Shown here: piece by piece, positions 9,318 to 19,900 of the stretch
Layout of the letters: every line of letters begins with the position of its first letter
Position numbering within the stretch: position 1 is the stretch's first letter
Assembly (NCBI RefSeq): GCF_026547205.1
Contig: NZ_CP106877.1
Coordinates: forward strand, 2,320,771 to 2,384,770
Length of the DNA stretch: 64,000 nucleotides
DNA from: Fervidibacillus halotolerans
Lineage (GTDB): Bacteria; Bacillota; Bacilli; Bacillales; Caldibacillaceae
Reading direction: 5' to 3'
Notes under the pieces: model-generated
The model's database searches: none
Told to the model about the DNA's origin: nothing
What the model saw: only the letters and a program-made list of their open reading frames with translations
Position numbers and translations under genes: made by a program

Positions 9318-9638
9318 TTGCTAAAATCAAATAACACGACGATGACAAAAACCCTACTTGTTCCCATTTTTTACAATCATTATTTATATTTTCGTAAATC
9401 CGCCTCATCCCTTCAGTTTCAAACAACATACTAGATTCTCTGCATGTTTTTATTTCGTACTTCGCTCCTATTTTCTCCGCTAAATGAAATATTCGGAACA
9501 TCTATCTTTCATTCCCAATACGAACGACTACTTACCCCCCTTGAACAACACGACGATTTTCAAATCTCATGCTTATTTTTATTTCGTACAATTCGTACAC
9601 AACCCGTATTTCTACTATCATCTGGTTTTCAAACAACA
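9318..9638. other. 321-bp spacer between jetC and jetD, internally repetitive
   Basis: No confident gene. On the minus strand a frame of 74 codons (9277-9501) runs through it and into jetD, with plausible protein composition but no recognised family. Short direct repeats occur: GTACGAAATAAAAA twice, ATGTTGTTTGAAA twice (one copy at the jetC end) and TCGTCGTGTT twice. Such a long gap is unusual inside a Wadjet operon. Confidence 0.5.
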
Positions 9639-12600
9639 TTACGACTCGCTGAATATTTCTTCGTCAAATGTATCCTCAATTCTCGTTCGTTTTTTTCCAT
9701 CCCAGTGGTAACGAATAACGGTGACGTAATCGGCATTTTTCGGTCGAATCAATTCGCAAATGGATAAACTACTAATAGTATCATAATCCCCCCAGAGACT
9801 TTGGGAATTCATTATATAATCGAATCCAAGTGTTTCCACGACTTCAAACATATCTCGAATATTGTTTTCGTCTACCCCGGCAAAAGCCTCATCAAGGGAA
9901 ATAATATATGGTGCACTCTCAGCTGCCTCTTTATATCTAGAATAAGCTGCTGTAAATAAAGGAATGTACATGGCCATCGCCTTTTCACCGCCACTAAAGC
10001 GATAAAAGGCATTATTTGTCAACTCTCTTTTTGGTTCCCCGGCCCTTTTGTAATATAAAATAAAAGTAAACCATTTCCGATAATCCAATACTTCCTTCAG
10101 CACTTGATGGAGCGTATTTCCTTCATTCCGTAACTCAATCAGTTCCTTTGCCTTGGCAATTCTCGATCGGAAATGTTTCGTGATTTTTTCCAAATCCTCT
10201 TCACTCAAAAATTTGCTATTCCGTTGTAAAAGTTGAACGAGATCCTTTGTATCCAATTCATCCTCCGAATCGGCAGTCAATGGTTTCCATGCGATTGAAA
10301 AAGTTAATCCTGATGAAGTATCCCGTTCCTTCATAATTTGATCCATCTGTTTTACCCATAATTCTGCCCGCTGAATCCGGGTGCGTAAAATTTTTCCAAC
10401 AGTGTTTAAAATAATATCTTCATATAATTGTCGATCTTGTTCGTCTAATAGATTTCGCTCTTTCTCCAATTCTTCTTCAAGTTGATTTGCGACAAAATAG
10501 GGACTGACCCTCATACCAAAATAATCGAGCTCAATTAATTTCCTGCCTTTACTATTTTTCCATTCGGCAATAAGCGGTTCGTATTGTACGCCAAAATCTT
10601 CTCGGAACCAATCGGGTGTTTCCACCTCTTCCATATATTCAACCATTCGATATTCGGTTAAATAATCTTGTTCACTGTAATACGATTTTGTCAAAAGTTC
10701 CAAAATCTTCGCCTTCTCATATTTCGTATATTCTTTTTCAAAGGCTTCATACAACGTTTTCGGATTATCGATTTCCACATCGAAAAAGTTCCGTTCCTTT
10801 TCTTTTTCAACTAACAATCGCCAAGCATCGGTCATATTTTCCCAAAAACGAAAATCCGTACGTGCTTCCTCTAATTTTTCCTGAACGCGTTCTTGTTTCG
10901 ATTTTTGTCTAGGAATAGTTTTGTGAATTTGTTCTAACTGCTCAACCGCCTCTTTCAATTCGGTCAATACTTGCTGAATACGAGTTCGTACTTCATCGAT
11001 TCCTTTCATTTGCAATTGTCTTTCAATGGATTTGACTTCCTCTTTCAAATAATAAATTTCACTTGTTTTAACATTTTGTTCTCCTTTGTTTTTATCCAAA
11101 TCTTCTTCCAATTCTTTAATCCGTTCGAGAATCGAATCCAACTGACTTTCGATGGACACAATTTGAACCGCTACATTTCTTAGCTCGTATAGTCGATCCA
11201 AATACATATTTGCCGCTTCATATGCTTTTGTAATCGGTTCTTTTTCCAAAACGATATTCAAGTGGCGGCCCATCTCTTTTAACGCTTTTTTCTCAGAAGA
11301 CCAATTAGCATGAACTTTTTTCCATTCGTCATCAATTTCAGAAAGTTTGTTTTGAGCGAGTTCGATTTCCTGTTTTTTATGAGATATTTGCCGATAAAGA
11401 TCTTGTAAAAAATCATCCTTTGGTAAATCCTGTTTCCATTGTCCAATCTCGTTTAATTCCGACTGAAGCTCGCTAATAATCTCTTCCAGTTGAGCCAATT
11501 CCTTTTCCAATTCAGCAATTTTTTCTGACCAAATACGAATTTGTTCTTGCTGATGTCGTTTTCGAGAGCTGCGTCCGATAAACTTCGCAGGTCCGTCAAA
11601 GGGTGCATGTCCAACAAGACAACCGATGGAATACGTACCGTCCACATCGATATGGAATCCTGTTTCATCTCGATCGAGGGGAATGCTCCGGAGCACTTCA
11701 TCGACTTTGGCACTGGAGATAGAACTATTTTCATCCAAATCTGGCATTAAATAATCAGCTAACGTATATCCGAGTAGTTTCGGTTCTGGAATAAAAACCG
11801 CGTCTTCTTCAGGTGTAACATCCGTATCGGTAATTAGACTATCTAAAATACCGACCCGTTTCAAAGTAGATTCGATGCGTTCCCGTTCATCTTCCGTTAC
11901 GTGATCCCGAAATTCGACGGCAGCATAAAAGGGTAAAAAGTTTGTTCCTTCTTCTTGCAATTTTGTTCGGAATCGTTCCGTACCTTCACTCCTTTCCGGA
12001 TCCAACATCTTTTGCGATTTAATCCGCTGAAGTTCTTCTTCTGCTTCTTCAATTTCCCGTTTCTTTTCTTCCATTTTCCGTTCGGTCGCATCCAATTCTC
12101 CTTTTACATTACCTTCGTAAGTAAGGATGGCTTTATACAGTCGTTCCCGAACTTCTTCAAATCGGGTTTCTTCGTATAAGCCTTGGATTAAACGGGAAAG
12201 ATGCTGTATTTCCGTATGTGCAAATTCCAATTTTGGATGGTCTTCAATCCATTGGAAAATTACGGTTTCTAACTTTTGATGTTCCTCTTCAAACCATTGT
12301 TCCAAATGATCCTTTTCCTTTTGTAATTCGTCGACGACAAATTTTTGTTTCGATGATTTTCGTTGCAATTCAATATGTCTTTCATGAAGTTGTTCGATGC
12401 GTTCCACACGTCTTCCCATTTCATTTAAAAGTTTTTGATGTTCCTTCGCCTCTTTGATCCATATTGTGAAATCGAAATCGGTAAGCGCTGTTCTGTGGAA
12501 ACTTTCTTCATTGATTTCGTGCTGAGAGAATGCTGCCAGTTGTCCTTCATCTGCCAACTCATCTAATAAATTTTCTTTCCTTTTTGTTAAGTGAAGTAAG

Positions 12601-13745
12601 GATGATTCTTTTTCTTGTCGTTCATTCCAAGCTTTTCGAAGTTTTTCATTCAATTCATCCTGTTTCTTTTCCAACTGGAGAATATATTCTTGCTGACGGT
12701 TGATTTCCCTTTGTTTATCCTCTTTTCTTTTCTCCAAAGACCATACTTCATGATTTGATAAATTTTCCTTTTCCTGTTCGATGAAGGATTTTTTTTGCTC
12801 CCAACGGATCTGTTCGTTTTCTAGTTGCTCAATTTCCAATTGCAAATCAGATGCTTGCTTTTCTAAATGGCGGACATTTTCTTCGGCGGCTTTCTTTTTT
12901 TCTTCCGCTTGCCACCATTGTTTCGCCCTTTCACCAAATATAAATTTGTTATAAGAATCATATACTTTTTTCAACCGTTGAACAGATGCGTATTCTCTTT
13001 CCAATTGCTCCAACTGCTGTCTCGTCTGATCCATGTTATCTATCGTATCGGACAAATGGCGCAATTCATCATCGGTTAAAGGTGGAAGGGCACTTTCCAA
13101 TATCTCATAAATAACGGTCGGTCTAAAATCTTTAGATAACTTTGGGCTTCGCAGTTGAATCAATAATTTAATTAAATCATCGAAGGCTTCCAATGAGGAA
13201 AATCCGAAAATATATTTGTTGACCAGTTCCATATATTCCTTTTGCGTGTGGACGACAAATCCTCCTGCCCCAATGCGATTTTCCAATTCTTTGGCTGAGA
13301 GGGGAATTTTTTCACCAAACTGTTTTTGATATAATGAAAAATCAATCCCGATCCGACGGTTATCCTTAATTATAAAATACCAAGACTTCAATCCTTTATT
13401 TCGTTTCGCTTGCATACCAATTCCAGTCGTCATGTACTGATTAGTCGCTTCCTTTTTATATTCGATGAATAAATAGCCAGTCCGTTCATCTCGATCGACG
13501 ACTTCTTTTTCTCCGATTAAATAATCTTCCATTCGCCTAGCCCGAGAACCGAATGGGTCGAGCCGATCCGGTGTCTTTTTTCCATCTAGCAAAATGGGGA
13601 TAAAACTTTGCATCGTTACCGATTTTCCTGAACCGTTCGCACCCCTTAACAACATTTTTCCTTCTGAAAAAGGGAGAATTTCATCATCGTAATACCAAAA
13701 ATTGAATAATCCTGCCCGATTTGGAACCCATTTCGCATTTTTCAT
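9639..13745 (-). CDS. jetC: Wadjet protein JetC, SMC/MukB-like ATPase (TIGR02680-like)
   Basis: This 1368-residue SMC-like ATPase is the motor of the complex. The P-loop GANGSGKS lies near residue 35 after FNFWYYDDEILPFSEGKMLL. Long Glu/Lys-rich coiled coils flank a hinge-like globular segment around residues 610-740 (GILDSLITDTDVTPEEDAVF region). The C-terminal head has the ABC signature FSGGEKA and Walker B YIISLDEAFAGVDE, with the catalytic Glu present, followed by NSQSLWG. In characterised Wadjet systems JetC with JetA and JetB extrudes DNA loops and recognises small circular plasmids, which JetD then cuts. All ATPase motifs look intact. Three bases separate it from jetB, so the two are translationally close. 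Confidence 0.93.
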   Translation of the reverse strand: MKNAKWVPNRAGLFNFWYYDDEILPFSEGKMLLRGANGSGKSVTMQSFIPILLDGKKTPDRLDPFGSRARRMEDYLIGEKEVVDRDERTGYLFIEYKKEATNQYMTTGIGMQAKRNKGLKSWYFIIKDNRRIGIDFSLYQKQFGEKIPLSAKELENRIGAGGFVVHTQKEYMELVNKYIFGFSSLEAFDDLIKLLIQLRSPKLSKDFRPTVIYEILESALPPLTDDELRHLSDTIDNMDQTRQQLEQLEREYASVQRLKKVYDSYNKFIFGERAKQWWQAEEKKKAAEENVRHLEKQASDLQLEIEQLENEQIRWEQKKSFIEQEKENLSNHEVWSLEKRKEDKQREINRQQEYILQLEKKQDELNEKLRKAWNERQEKESSLLHLTKRKENLLDELADEGQLAAFSQHEINEESFHRTALTDFDFTIWIKEAKEHQKLLNEMGRRVERIEQLHERHIELQRKSSKQKFVVDELQKEKDHLEQWFEEEHQKLETVIFQWIEDHPKLEFAHTEIQHLSRLIQGLYEETRFEEVRERLYKAILTYEGNVKGELDATERKMEEKKREIEEAEEELQRIKSQKMLDPERSEGTERFRTKLQEEGTNFLPFYAAVEFRDHVTEDERERIESTLKRVGILDSLITDTDVTPEEDAVFIPEPKLLGYTLADYLMPDLDENSSISSAKVDEVLRSIPLDRDETGFHIDVDGTYSIGCLVGHAPFDGPAKFIGRSSRKRHQQEQIRIWSEKIAELEKELAQLEEIISELQSELNEIGQWKQDLPKDDFLQDLYRQISHKKQEIELAQNKLSEIDDEWKKVHANWSSEKKALKEMGRHLNIVLEKEPITKAYEAANMYLDRLYELRNVAVQIVSIESQLDSILERIKELEEDLDKNKGEQNVKTSEIYYLKEEVKSIERQLQMKGIDEVRTRIQQVLTELKEAVEQLEQIHKTIPRQKSKQERVQEKLEEARTDFRFWENMTDAWRLLVEKEKERNFFDVEIDNPKTLYEAFEKEYTKYEKAKILELLTKSYYSEQDYLTEYRMVEYMEEVETPDWFREDFGVQYEPLIAEWKNSKGRKLIELDYFGMRVSPYFVANQLEEELEKERNLLDEQDRQLYEDIILNTVGKILRTRIQRAELWVKQMDQIMKERDTSSGLTFSIAWKPLTADSEDELDTKDLVQLLQRNSKFLSEEDLEKITKHFRSRIAKAKELIELRNEGNTLHQVLKEVLDYRKWFTFILYYKRAGEPKRELTNNAFYRFSGGEKAMAMYIPLFTAAYSRYKEAAESAPYIISLDEAFAGVDENNIRDMFEVVETLGFDYIMNSQSLWGDYDTISSLSICELIRPKNADYVTVIRYHWDGKKRTRIEDTFDEEIFSES

Positions 13746-13748
13746 CGC

Positions 13749-14909
13749 TTATTTCCCACCTTTTAAAAAATCTTCCGGATAAGTACCAGCCAAAACACCC
13801 ATCAACGGTTTGATTTTGATTAGTGATGTTTCATCATCCACTTCAGCCATCATCCAATCTTGTAACATGTTTAAAACTTCGATTCGGACGTTGTTCATCG
13901 TGTTTTCTCGTAAATACTTCGTCCAACCAGCTCCAAAAGAGTCACGCAATTCCTCGAGAATTTGGTTCAATTCCCCTTCCGTCAATACGATTTCTCCGTT
14001 TTCTTGAGGTTTGAACTGTTCTTTATGATCGTGTAAATATTTCGATAGTTGTAAAATAACATCCGTTTGCCCTTTCGCATCCGGAAATACAGTTTGATAT
14101 TGTTTCGGTTCCGAATTGGAAAGAAAAGCGGTGTTTTTATATACGTGAAGGTGATACGGACTATGGCTTTGAATATCTTCTGTTAACCGATTACGGAAAT
14201 TACGTATATATAGGAAGTCGGGATCTTGGTTGTCTAATCGTTGCACACCAGGTGAGAAAAACAATTTTCGATATACCCTTTTCCGTCTTTCATCTTCTTG
14301 CATCAATTTCCAATCTTCCTTTACTAGGTCTTCCCAACTTGTAAAGGTAGAAAAATCATCGGGATATGAACGCATAAAATACCGGCTGTAAACCGTTGCT
14401 TCGTATAGCACTTCTTGTTGTTCGTCCCGCTCGTATTTCGATAAATCTCCATCAATTTGTTTGATAAGATGAAATTCTATTAATATTTTAATCGCCCGAA
14501 TCAAAGATTTTCGATGAATGTATAATGTCCAATCTAATTCGTCTTCACCGGGATAGTTCGCTTGGATTTCTTGACTTAGTTCTGAAAGCAAAAACTGTTC
14601 GTCAGCGGATTTCCCTTCTAAAAAAGCCAGCGCTGTGCAGAAAATCGCATAGTCCATCGGTTCTTGAAATTCTTGTATTCCCATCCATCCCTCAGGCTCC
14701 ACCGGAATTTTTTCTAATTTGATAAAATGTTGATGGATGATAAGTTTTAACCCAAATTTATCGGAAATATATCTGCGTAATACTTTCTCCCGTTCCCGAA
14801 TAAGTCTGTACCATTCCGGATGCTCACTCCGTAAAATCCAGTAATGATTGAATAATAAGTCCAATCCTTGAATGGCTTTCTCGTCAAAATGAAAGGATAC
14901 ATCCGCCAT
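13749..14909 (-). CDS. jetB: Wadjet protein JetB (TIGR02678/DUF2398-like, MukE-like)
   Basis: This 386-residue protein matches the DUF2398/TIGR02678 pattern: an N-terminal YRLIREREKVLRRYISDKFG segment, then HFIKLEKIP, a middle helical winged-helix-like region and a C-terminal part including DSFGAGWTKYLRENTMNNVR. In Wadjet complexes this kleisin-associated (KITE, MukE-like) subunit binds JetA and DNA. ATG 14909 follows GAGGAGG, a strong ribosome binding site. A 273-bp gap with no recognisable gene separates it from jetA, whereas jetC follows after three bases. Confidence 0.88.
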   Translation of the reverse strand: MADVSFHFDEKAIQGLDLLFNHYWILRSEHPEWYRLIREREKVLRRYISDKFGLKLIIHQHFIKLEKIPVEPEGWMGIQEFQEPMDYAIFCTALAFLEGKSADEQFLLSELSQEIQANYPGEDELDWTLYIHRKSLIRAIKILIEFHLIKQIDGDLSKYERDEQQEVLYEATVYSRYFMRSYPDDFSTFTSWEDLVKEDWKLMQEDERRKRVYRKLFFSPGVQRLDNQDPDFLYIRNFRNRLTEDIQSHSPYHLHVYKNTAFLSNSEPKQYQTVFPDAKGQTDVILQLSKYLHDHKEQFKPQENGEIVLTEGELNQILEELRDSFGAGWTKYLRENTMNNVRIEVLNMLQDWMMAEVDDETSLIKIKPLMGVLAGTYPEDFLKGGK

Positions 14910-15182
14910 TGGAATCCTCCTCTTTGTGATGCTAAGTTTTTTCGTACGTATCTATATTTTGAAGTTTGCGGATCGTCTGTTTTCCCATTTCCAATGCCCG
15001 TTTTGTTTTTCAATGTGATCGTCGATTAGTTTTTTCGATAAATCAAATTCATTTACCGTTTTGTATTTTTTTCGAGAATTCTATTTTTACCTTAAGCAAG
15101 TTGAGAAAGCGATGCGGTTTTCGTATCGTTTTTTATTGCAAGTCTTTCTTCAACATAATTAAAGAGAAAAATTGTTGTTCAC

Positions 15183-16664
15183 TCAGATTTGCTCAAATAT
15201 ACAATCGGGCATCGTCAATTCCCCGTCTTCCGATTTCAGTACGATCATTTTATCTTTATTGATCGTAACCTTTATTTCCATTCCATAATCCGTTTTCACG
15301 ATTCGATTTTCCGATTGCATTGCTTTCGTTATCCATCCTAGCAATAATTTTCGAATAAAAGGTTCTACCATTGGAAGTTCAGATAATTGGATCATTCCAT
15401 TTTTCATATATTTTATGATTAGCTGTTCTTCCTTTTTTCGTTCTTTCAAATATTTTTGCCGTTCTTTCAGTTTTTTTTCAACATTTGAAATGGCTGCACC
15501 TGGTTTTGTTTTTTCTCGATAATGATTTGTTCTCGGTTTGATTGTCAACATGACCGGATCATCGTCCCAAACATCTGCATACATGTTATCCGTTGTATCT
15601 TCTACTAGGTGGAGATGTTTAACGGTTATCGCACCGAAGACGACAGAACTTAGTCGATGGGCTTCACCAATCGTACGACATTCCGAAAACCATTTTGCCA
15701 AGTGTAAATAATCATTCATCCGGCTACGAAAATGTTGTTGCCGCTCACTAATTCGTTGAACATATCGAGTAATCCTTCGAATCATTTCATTCGTTTGTGT
15801 CTGTAAAATTTCTAGTTCACTTTGTTGGGTACTCGTGCCTAGAAACCATTGACGGAGACTTGCCCATAATTCCTCGTATTCAGACTTCCATTCATCAATG
15901 GAGGAAGACACGTCTTCCAAACGGGGAATCGATTGTCGGTGTTCGATGAGTTTGGCAATAAATGTTTCCAATTTAGTTTTGTTCATTTCTTTTAATCGTT
16001 CTTGAATTTGCAATGAGGTTTTTTGTAACGATACAATAAAATCCCTTAAGTACGCTGTAAATTGATTTTTATAAACGAGGAACGCTTCCGTTTGCATACG
16101 TTGATCGGTTTTCTCACTATTTATATAGGCAATATAATCTGCTGTACTCGTACGGATCGTCTGGAAGTAGCGAAAGACGTCATCCCACAGACGCATATAA
16201 TATTCGGGACTTTTCGTCAGATCAGTGGTGAGTTCATTTTGCAAATTGATTAATGCTTGAAGAAGCCTTTCAAACTGGGAACGCTCTAGTGACCCTTGAA
16301 AATTATCACCGGTCATTTTTTCTAAGGACACGAGCATCCGTTCAATTTCAATCGTATAAGGTGTGGGTTGATAGCGGAAACGTTTCTTTTTGTACTCCTC
16401 CACCGTTTTTGCATTCGTCATGTCTTGTCTTGCAATTAAATTGTTCCATTTTACTAGTTGGGCTAATTGCTGATGAAGTTGTTCTTCTTCATAATCATGG
16501 AAGGCGGGAATAGAGCGTAAATATTCCAAGATCTCTTCCGGACTAATAAAATCCCGCATTCGCTCATGTTGACGATAAAAATAGCGCAAAATCGTCCGAT
16601 ATTGAGTTGCGGAATCAGCTGTTAAGTAGCTCGCTTCAATCACTTTTTTCATCGGTAGTTCCAC
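15183..16664 (-). CDS. jetA: Wadjet protein JetA (TIGR02677/DUF2397-like, kleisin)
   Basis: About 493 residues, first gene of the defence operon. It resembles DUF2397/TIGR02677: ASYLTADSATQYRTILRYFY at the N-terminus as a winged-helix region, long helical middle, and LAKWFSECRTIGEAHRLSSV with VFGAITVKHLHL near residue 350, the family hallmark. It is expected to be the MukF-like kleisin that bridges JetC heads. The start is ambiguous: GTG 16664 has AAGGATG at good spacing, whereas ATG 16673 touches that site directly and ATG 16652 is also possible. The gene starts about 75 bases from a REP cluster, and AT-rich sequence at 16690-16730 probably holds the operon promoter. Confidence 0.86.
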   Translation of the reverse strand: MELPMKKVIEASYLTADSATQYRTILRYFYRQHERMRDFISPEEILEYLRSIPAFHDYEEEQLHQQLAQLVKWNNLIARQDMTNAKTVEEYKKKRFRYQPTPYTIEIERMLVSLEKMTGDNFQGSLERSQFERLLQALINLQNELTTDLTKSPEYYMRLWDDVFRYFQTIRTSTADYIAYINSEKTDQRMQTEAFLVYKNQFTAYLRDFIVSLQKTSLQIQERLKEMNKTKLETFIAKLIEHRQSIPRLEDVSSSIDEWKSEYEELWASLRQWFLGTSTQQSELEILQTQTNEMIRRITRYVQRISERQQHFRSRMNDYLHLAKWFSECRTIGEAHRLSSVVFGAITVKHLHLVEDTTDNMYADVWDDDPVMLTIKPRTNHYREKTKPGAAISNVEKKLKERQKYLKERKKEEQLIIKYMKNGMIQLSELPMVEPFIRKLLLGWITKAMQSENRIVKTDYGMEIKVTINKDKMIVLKSEDGELTMPDCIFEQI

Positions 16665-16738
16665 AAAAATCATCCTTATTCGTCTTCATTTTCTTATTTT
16701 CTATTATATATATTTATATATGGAATTGATAGGTATGA

Positions 16739-16993
16739 GTGGTGGGTCAAGGGGACAGGTACTTTGACCCGGGGGAGCAGATCAAAAAAGTGGGCCAAGG
16801 GAACCGGAACCTTGACCCACCATTTTCTGGGAATGGGTCAAAAGAACCGGAACCTCGACCCACTCCGGGGACAGGAACCTCAAAGTGGGCCAAGGGAACC
16901 GGAACCTTGACCCACCATTTTCTGGGAATGGGTCAAAAGAACCGGAACCCCGACCCACCAAAGTGGACCAAAAGAACCGGAACCTCGACCCAC
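16739..16993. repeat. REP-like repeat cluster between pulA and jetA
   Basis: At least six units in 255 bases, alternating GGGACAGGTACTTTGACCC-type and GTGGGTCAAAAGAACCGGAA-type motifs, some duplicated almost exactly (CCACCATTTTCTGGGAATGG twice). The last unit begins at the base after the pullulanase stop codon. Confidence 0.9.
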
Positions 16994-19900
16994 TTATATT
17001 TTTCTTCTGCGGTAGAAAGATTGAATAGAAAATGCTACAAGTAGAAGTAGCGTTCCTACCAACAGAGAATTATAATAACTTGTTGAAGTATTTGGTAATT
17101 GATTTTTCGTTGTTGCATCCCTAGGTGTTTTCGCATTGTCAGACGATTTGTCACCTTGATTCTCATTACTTGTTCCACTGGTTGGGTTTTCTCCATTTGA
17201 ATTTGTTGGCTTTTCAGATGAATCTTCACCAGTTTGATCCTCGTCATCCGAAGGCGTTGATTGATTATCATCTGGATTGTTAGTTTCTTCTGACGGTTGG
17301 TCTCCACTATTGTCTTGATCATCTGGCGTTGTCGATTCTTCACCATCAGGGTTTGTAGGATTGCTTGGTTCTTCACTATTCTTTTCCGCACTCATTTTAA
17401 TAACTACAGTTGTGAGCGGGTCAATTGTAATACGATCTTTCGTCAAAATAACACCTGTTAGTTCAGAAACTTCTTCAGTGCCCGCCTCATCATCATCTAC
17501 CAAAATGATTCCATTGGTTAAATCTTCACTTAAAGTTAGCGTACGTTGTTGATCATCTGCATTCACGAATACGTAATATGCATCTCCATTCGTCGCTTCG
17601 TTTCGATATCCGATAATTAAATCCTCATTTTGAATCTCTGGTGCATTGATTAACGAAACGTTCTGATCAACAAGATCTTTTTCCCCTAATCGGAAAGCAT
17701 CGGTTGATTTTCTTAATTGAATCAACCCCGCCGTATATTCAGCTGTCGTTGTGTGTAACGGATATGTTGTTTGATCCGTAATCTTTGCCCATTCGATGGC
17801 ATTAATCGCATCGGAAGAATCGTAAGAATCATGAATAAAATACGGATAAACAAATGGATTCCCGTTTTCATCTGTCATATATGTAGACTTATATGGAGGA
17901 GTATCCGTATTCACTCGATATTGTTTTGTACGACCATACTCTTGCCCAGCATGGAGAAATGCTGTTCCTTGAGAAGTTAAAATTAATGAGTTCCCAAGAC
18001 GAATCCGTTTTTGAATTTCTTCTTCATAATACTCGGGATCTTTTTTAATCGATTGGGCAATGACATCATGTAACGTTAAATTATCATGTGCAGCAATATA
18101 TTGGATCACATCCCCCGGATCATCCGCTACGAAATTCCCTGGTTGAGCTTTTATATTGTTAAAAATCACTTGAATATTTCTTGCCCCACCTGTAATAAAT
18201 CGGGGTTGTCCCTCACTTCCATAACCGGATTTCAGTTCGTTTCGAATTTCATCGGAAAAAACTGCGACACTGTCCGTAGACTGCATCCATGTCTGATCAG
18301 CCGGTTGATGAGGTTCATTATCATCTCCCGTATACGTGAGCCAACCTTCACCGAGCATAAGAATATTTGGATTCAATTTTTTTGCTTCATCATAGGCAAG
18401 TTGAATCGTCTCCGCATCATGGTCGCCCATCATATCAAATCGAAAACCATCCACTTTAAATTCATCAACCCAATAGGTGATTGAGTCAACTAACAATTTT
18501 CTCGTCATTTTATGGGTCGTTCCTAATCGTCCTCCACCAAAACTTTCTTTCGGGTTGCCATTTACATCCATAAAATGGTAGTAGTTCGGCACTAAGTTTT
18601 CAAACAATTCCATTTTTGCCGTATGGTTATATACGACGTCTAAAATAACTCCCATTCCTCGTTTATGAATCTCATCGATTAACGTTTTAAATTCTTCAAT
18701 TCGAAGTTCTGGGTTATCCGGATTTTCCGAATACATGCCGCTTAATGAAAAATAACTTTGTGGGTCATATCCCCAGTTGTAATTGTTGTTTTGAGATGAG
18801 TATTCCGATTCCCGTTCATGATTTTTCCACTCATCCGCATAGTAATAACTCATAACCGGTAGAAGCTGAATATGGGTGACACCTAATGATTGGAGATAAT
18901 CCAATTTTTCAATAAAAGAAGAAAATGTTCCGAATTGGGCATTCAACTCGTCTTCAATACTTGGGTCCGATGTAAAGTCACGAACATGTACTTCATAAAT
19001 GATCGCATCTTCCCTTTTTTCATACCCATTAATATTGGCAAAATTTAATTCAGGTCCAATTGCCGATGGATCCACAATCGCAGCTTTTGCAAAAGGATCT
19101 GTCCCACCGGATTCGGGGTTTTTCCATCTAGCTAATGATTTCGCATATGGATCGAGGGCTATTTTCGTTTCACCGTTATGGGTAATTTTGTAATGGTAAT
19201 AATACCCTTTCAAATTTTCCAAACCGGTGTTGTCTTTGTTTAACGTAACTTCCCATACACCTCGGTCACCAAGTGTCATTGGAATATCATCCATGACGAC
19301 ATTGTTTTGGTCATCTTTGTCATATAAAATAATGGAAACTTGTTCCGCTTTGGGCGACCATAATTTAATGGTAGCGCTCCCATCTTTGTTTAAGGTTGGT
19401 CCAAGTTCACCGTCATAGGCGTATAATTCATCGATTAATTTCCAGCTACCTGATGCATGAATGATATAGTCGCCAAATGCAATCGTATACGGTTGACCTT
19501 CTAATGGAAATTGACCAATCAATTGCACCTTTTGTTCGTCTAAAATAACCGCATCCTCTACATTCATTTGATCGCCTGCATTATTTTTAACAACGATCGT
19601 TTCTAATAGACTTTCTTTTGTCAAATCCTCTGTTTTCGAAAATAATAACTGGATTTTATTTTCCGATAAAAGTTCACCGGATATTAATTCGGTTGGAATT
19701 GTTCCGTATGGGTTTGTATACACGTGTTCATCTCCATCGTTTATAAAAATTTGGTCCGTATTTGGAATTGGAAGTGTCTGTTTGTAATCTTGTGTTTGCT
19801 CTGATGTTGCCTTGTTTACAAATAAAAATCCAATTTCATTTCCATCTTCTTTAATCTTAATATCGAAATAGGCACCATGCTTTCCTACTCCATCCGCATC

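Noticed and set aside
9444-9767. Plus-strand 107-codon frame overlapping the jetC end
   Set aside because: It runs antisense to the conserved jetC C-terminus and has no family features.
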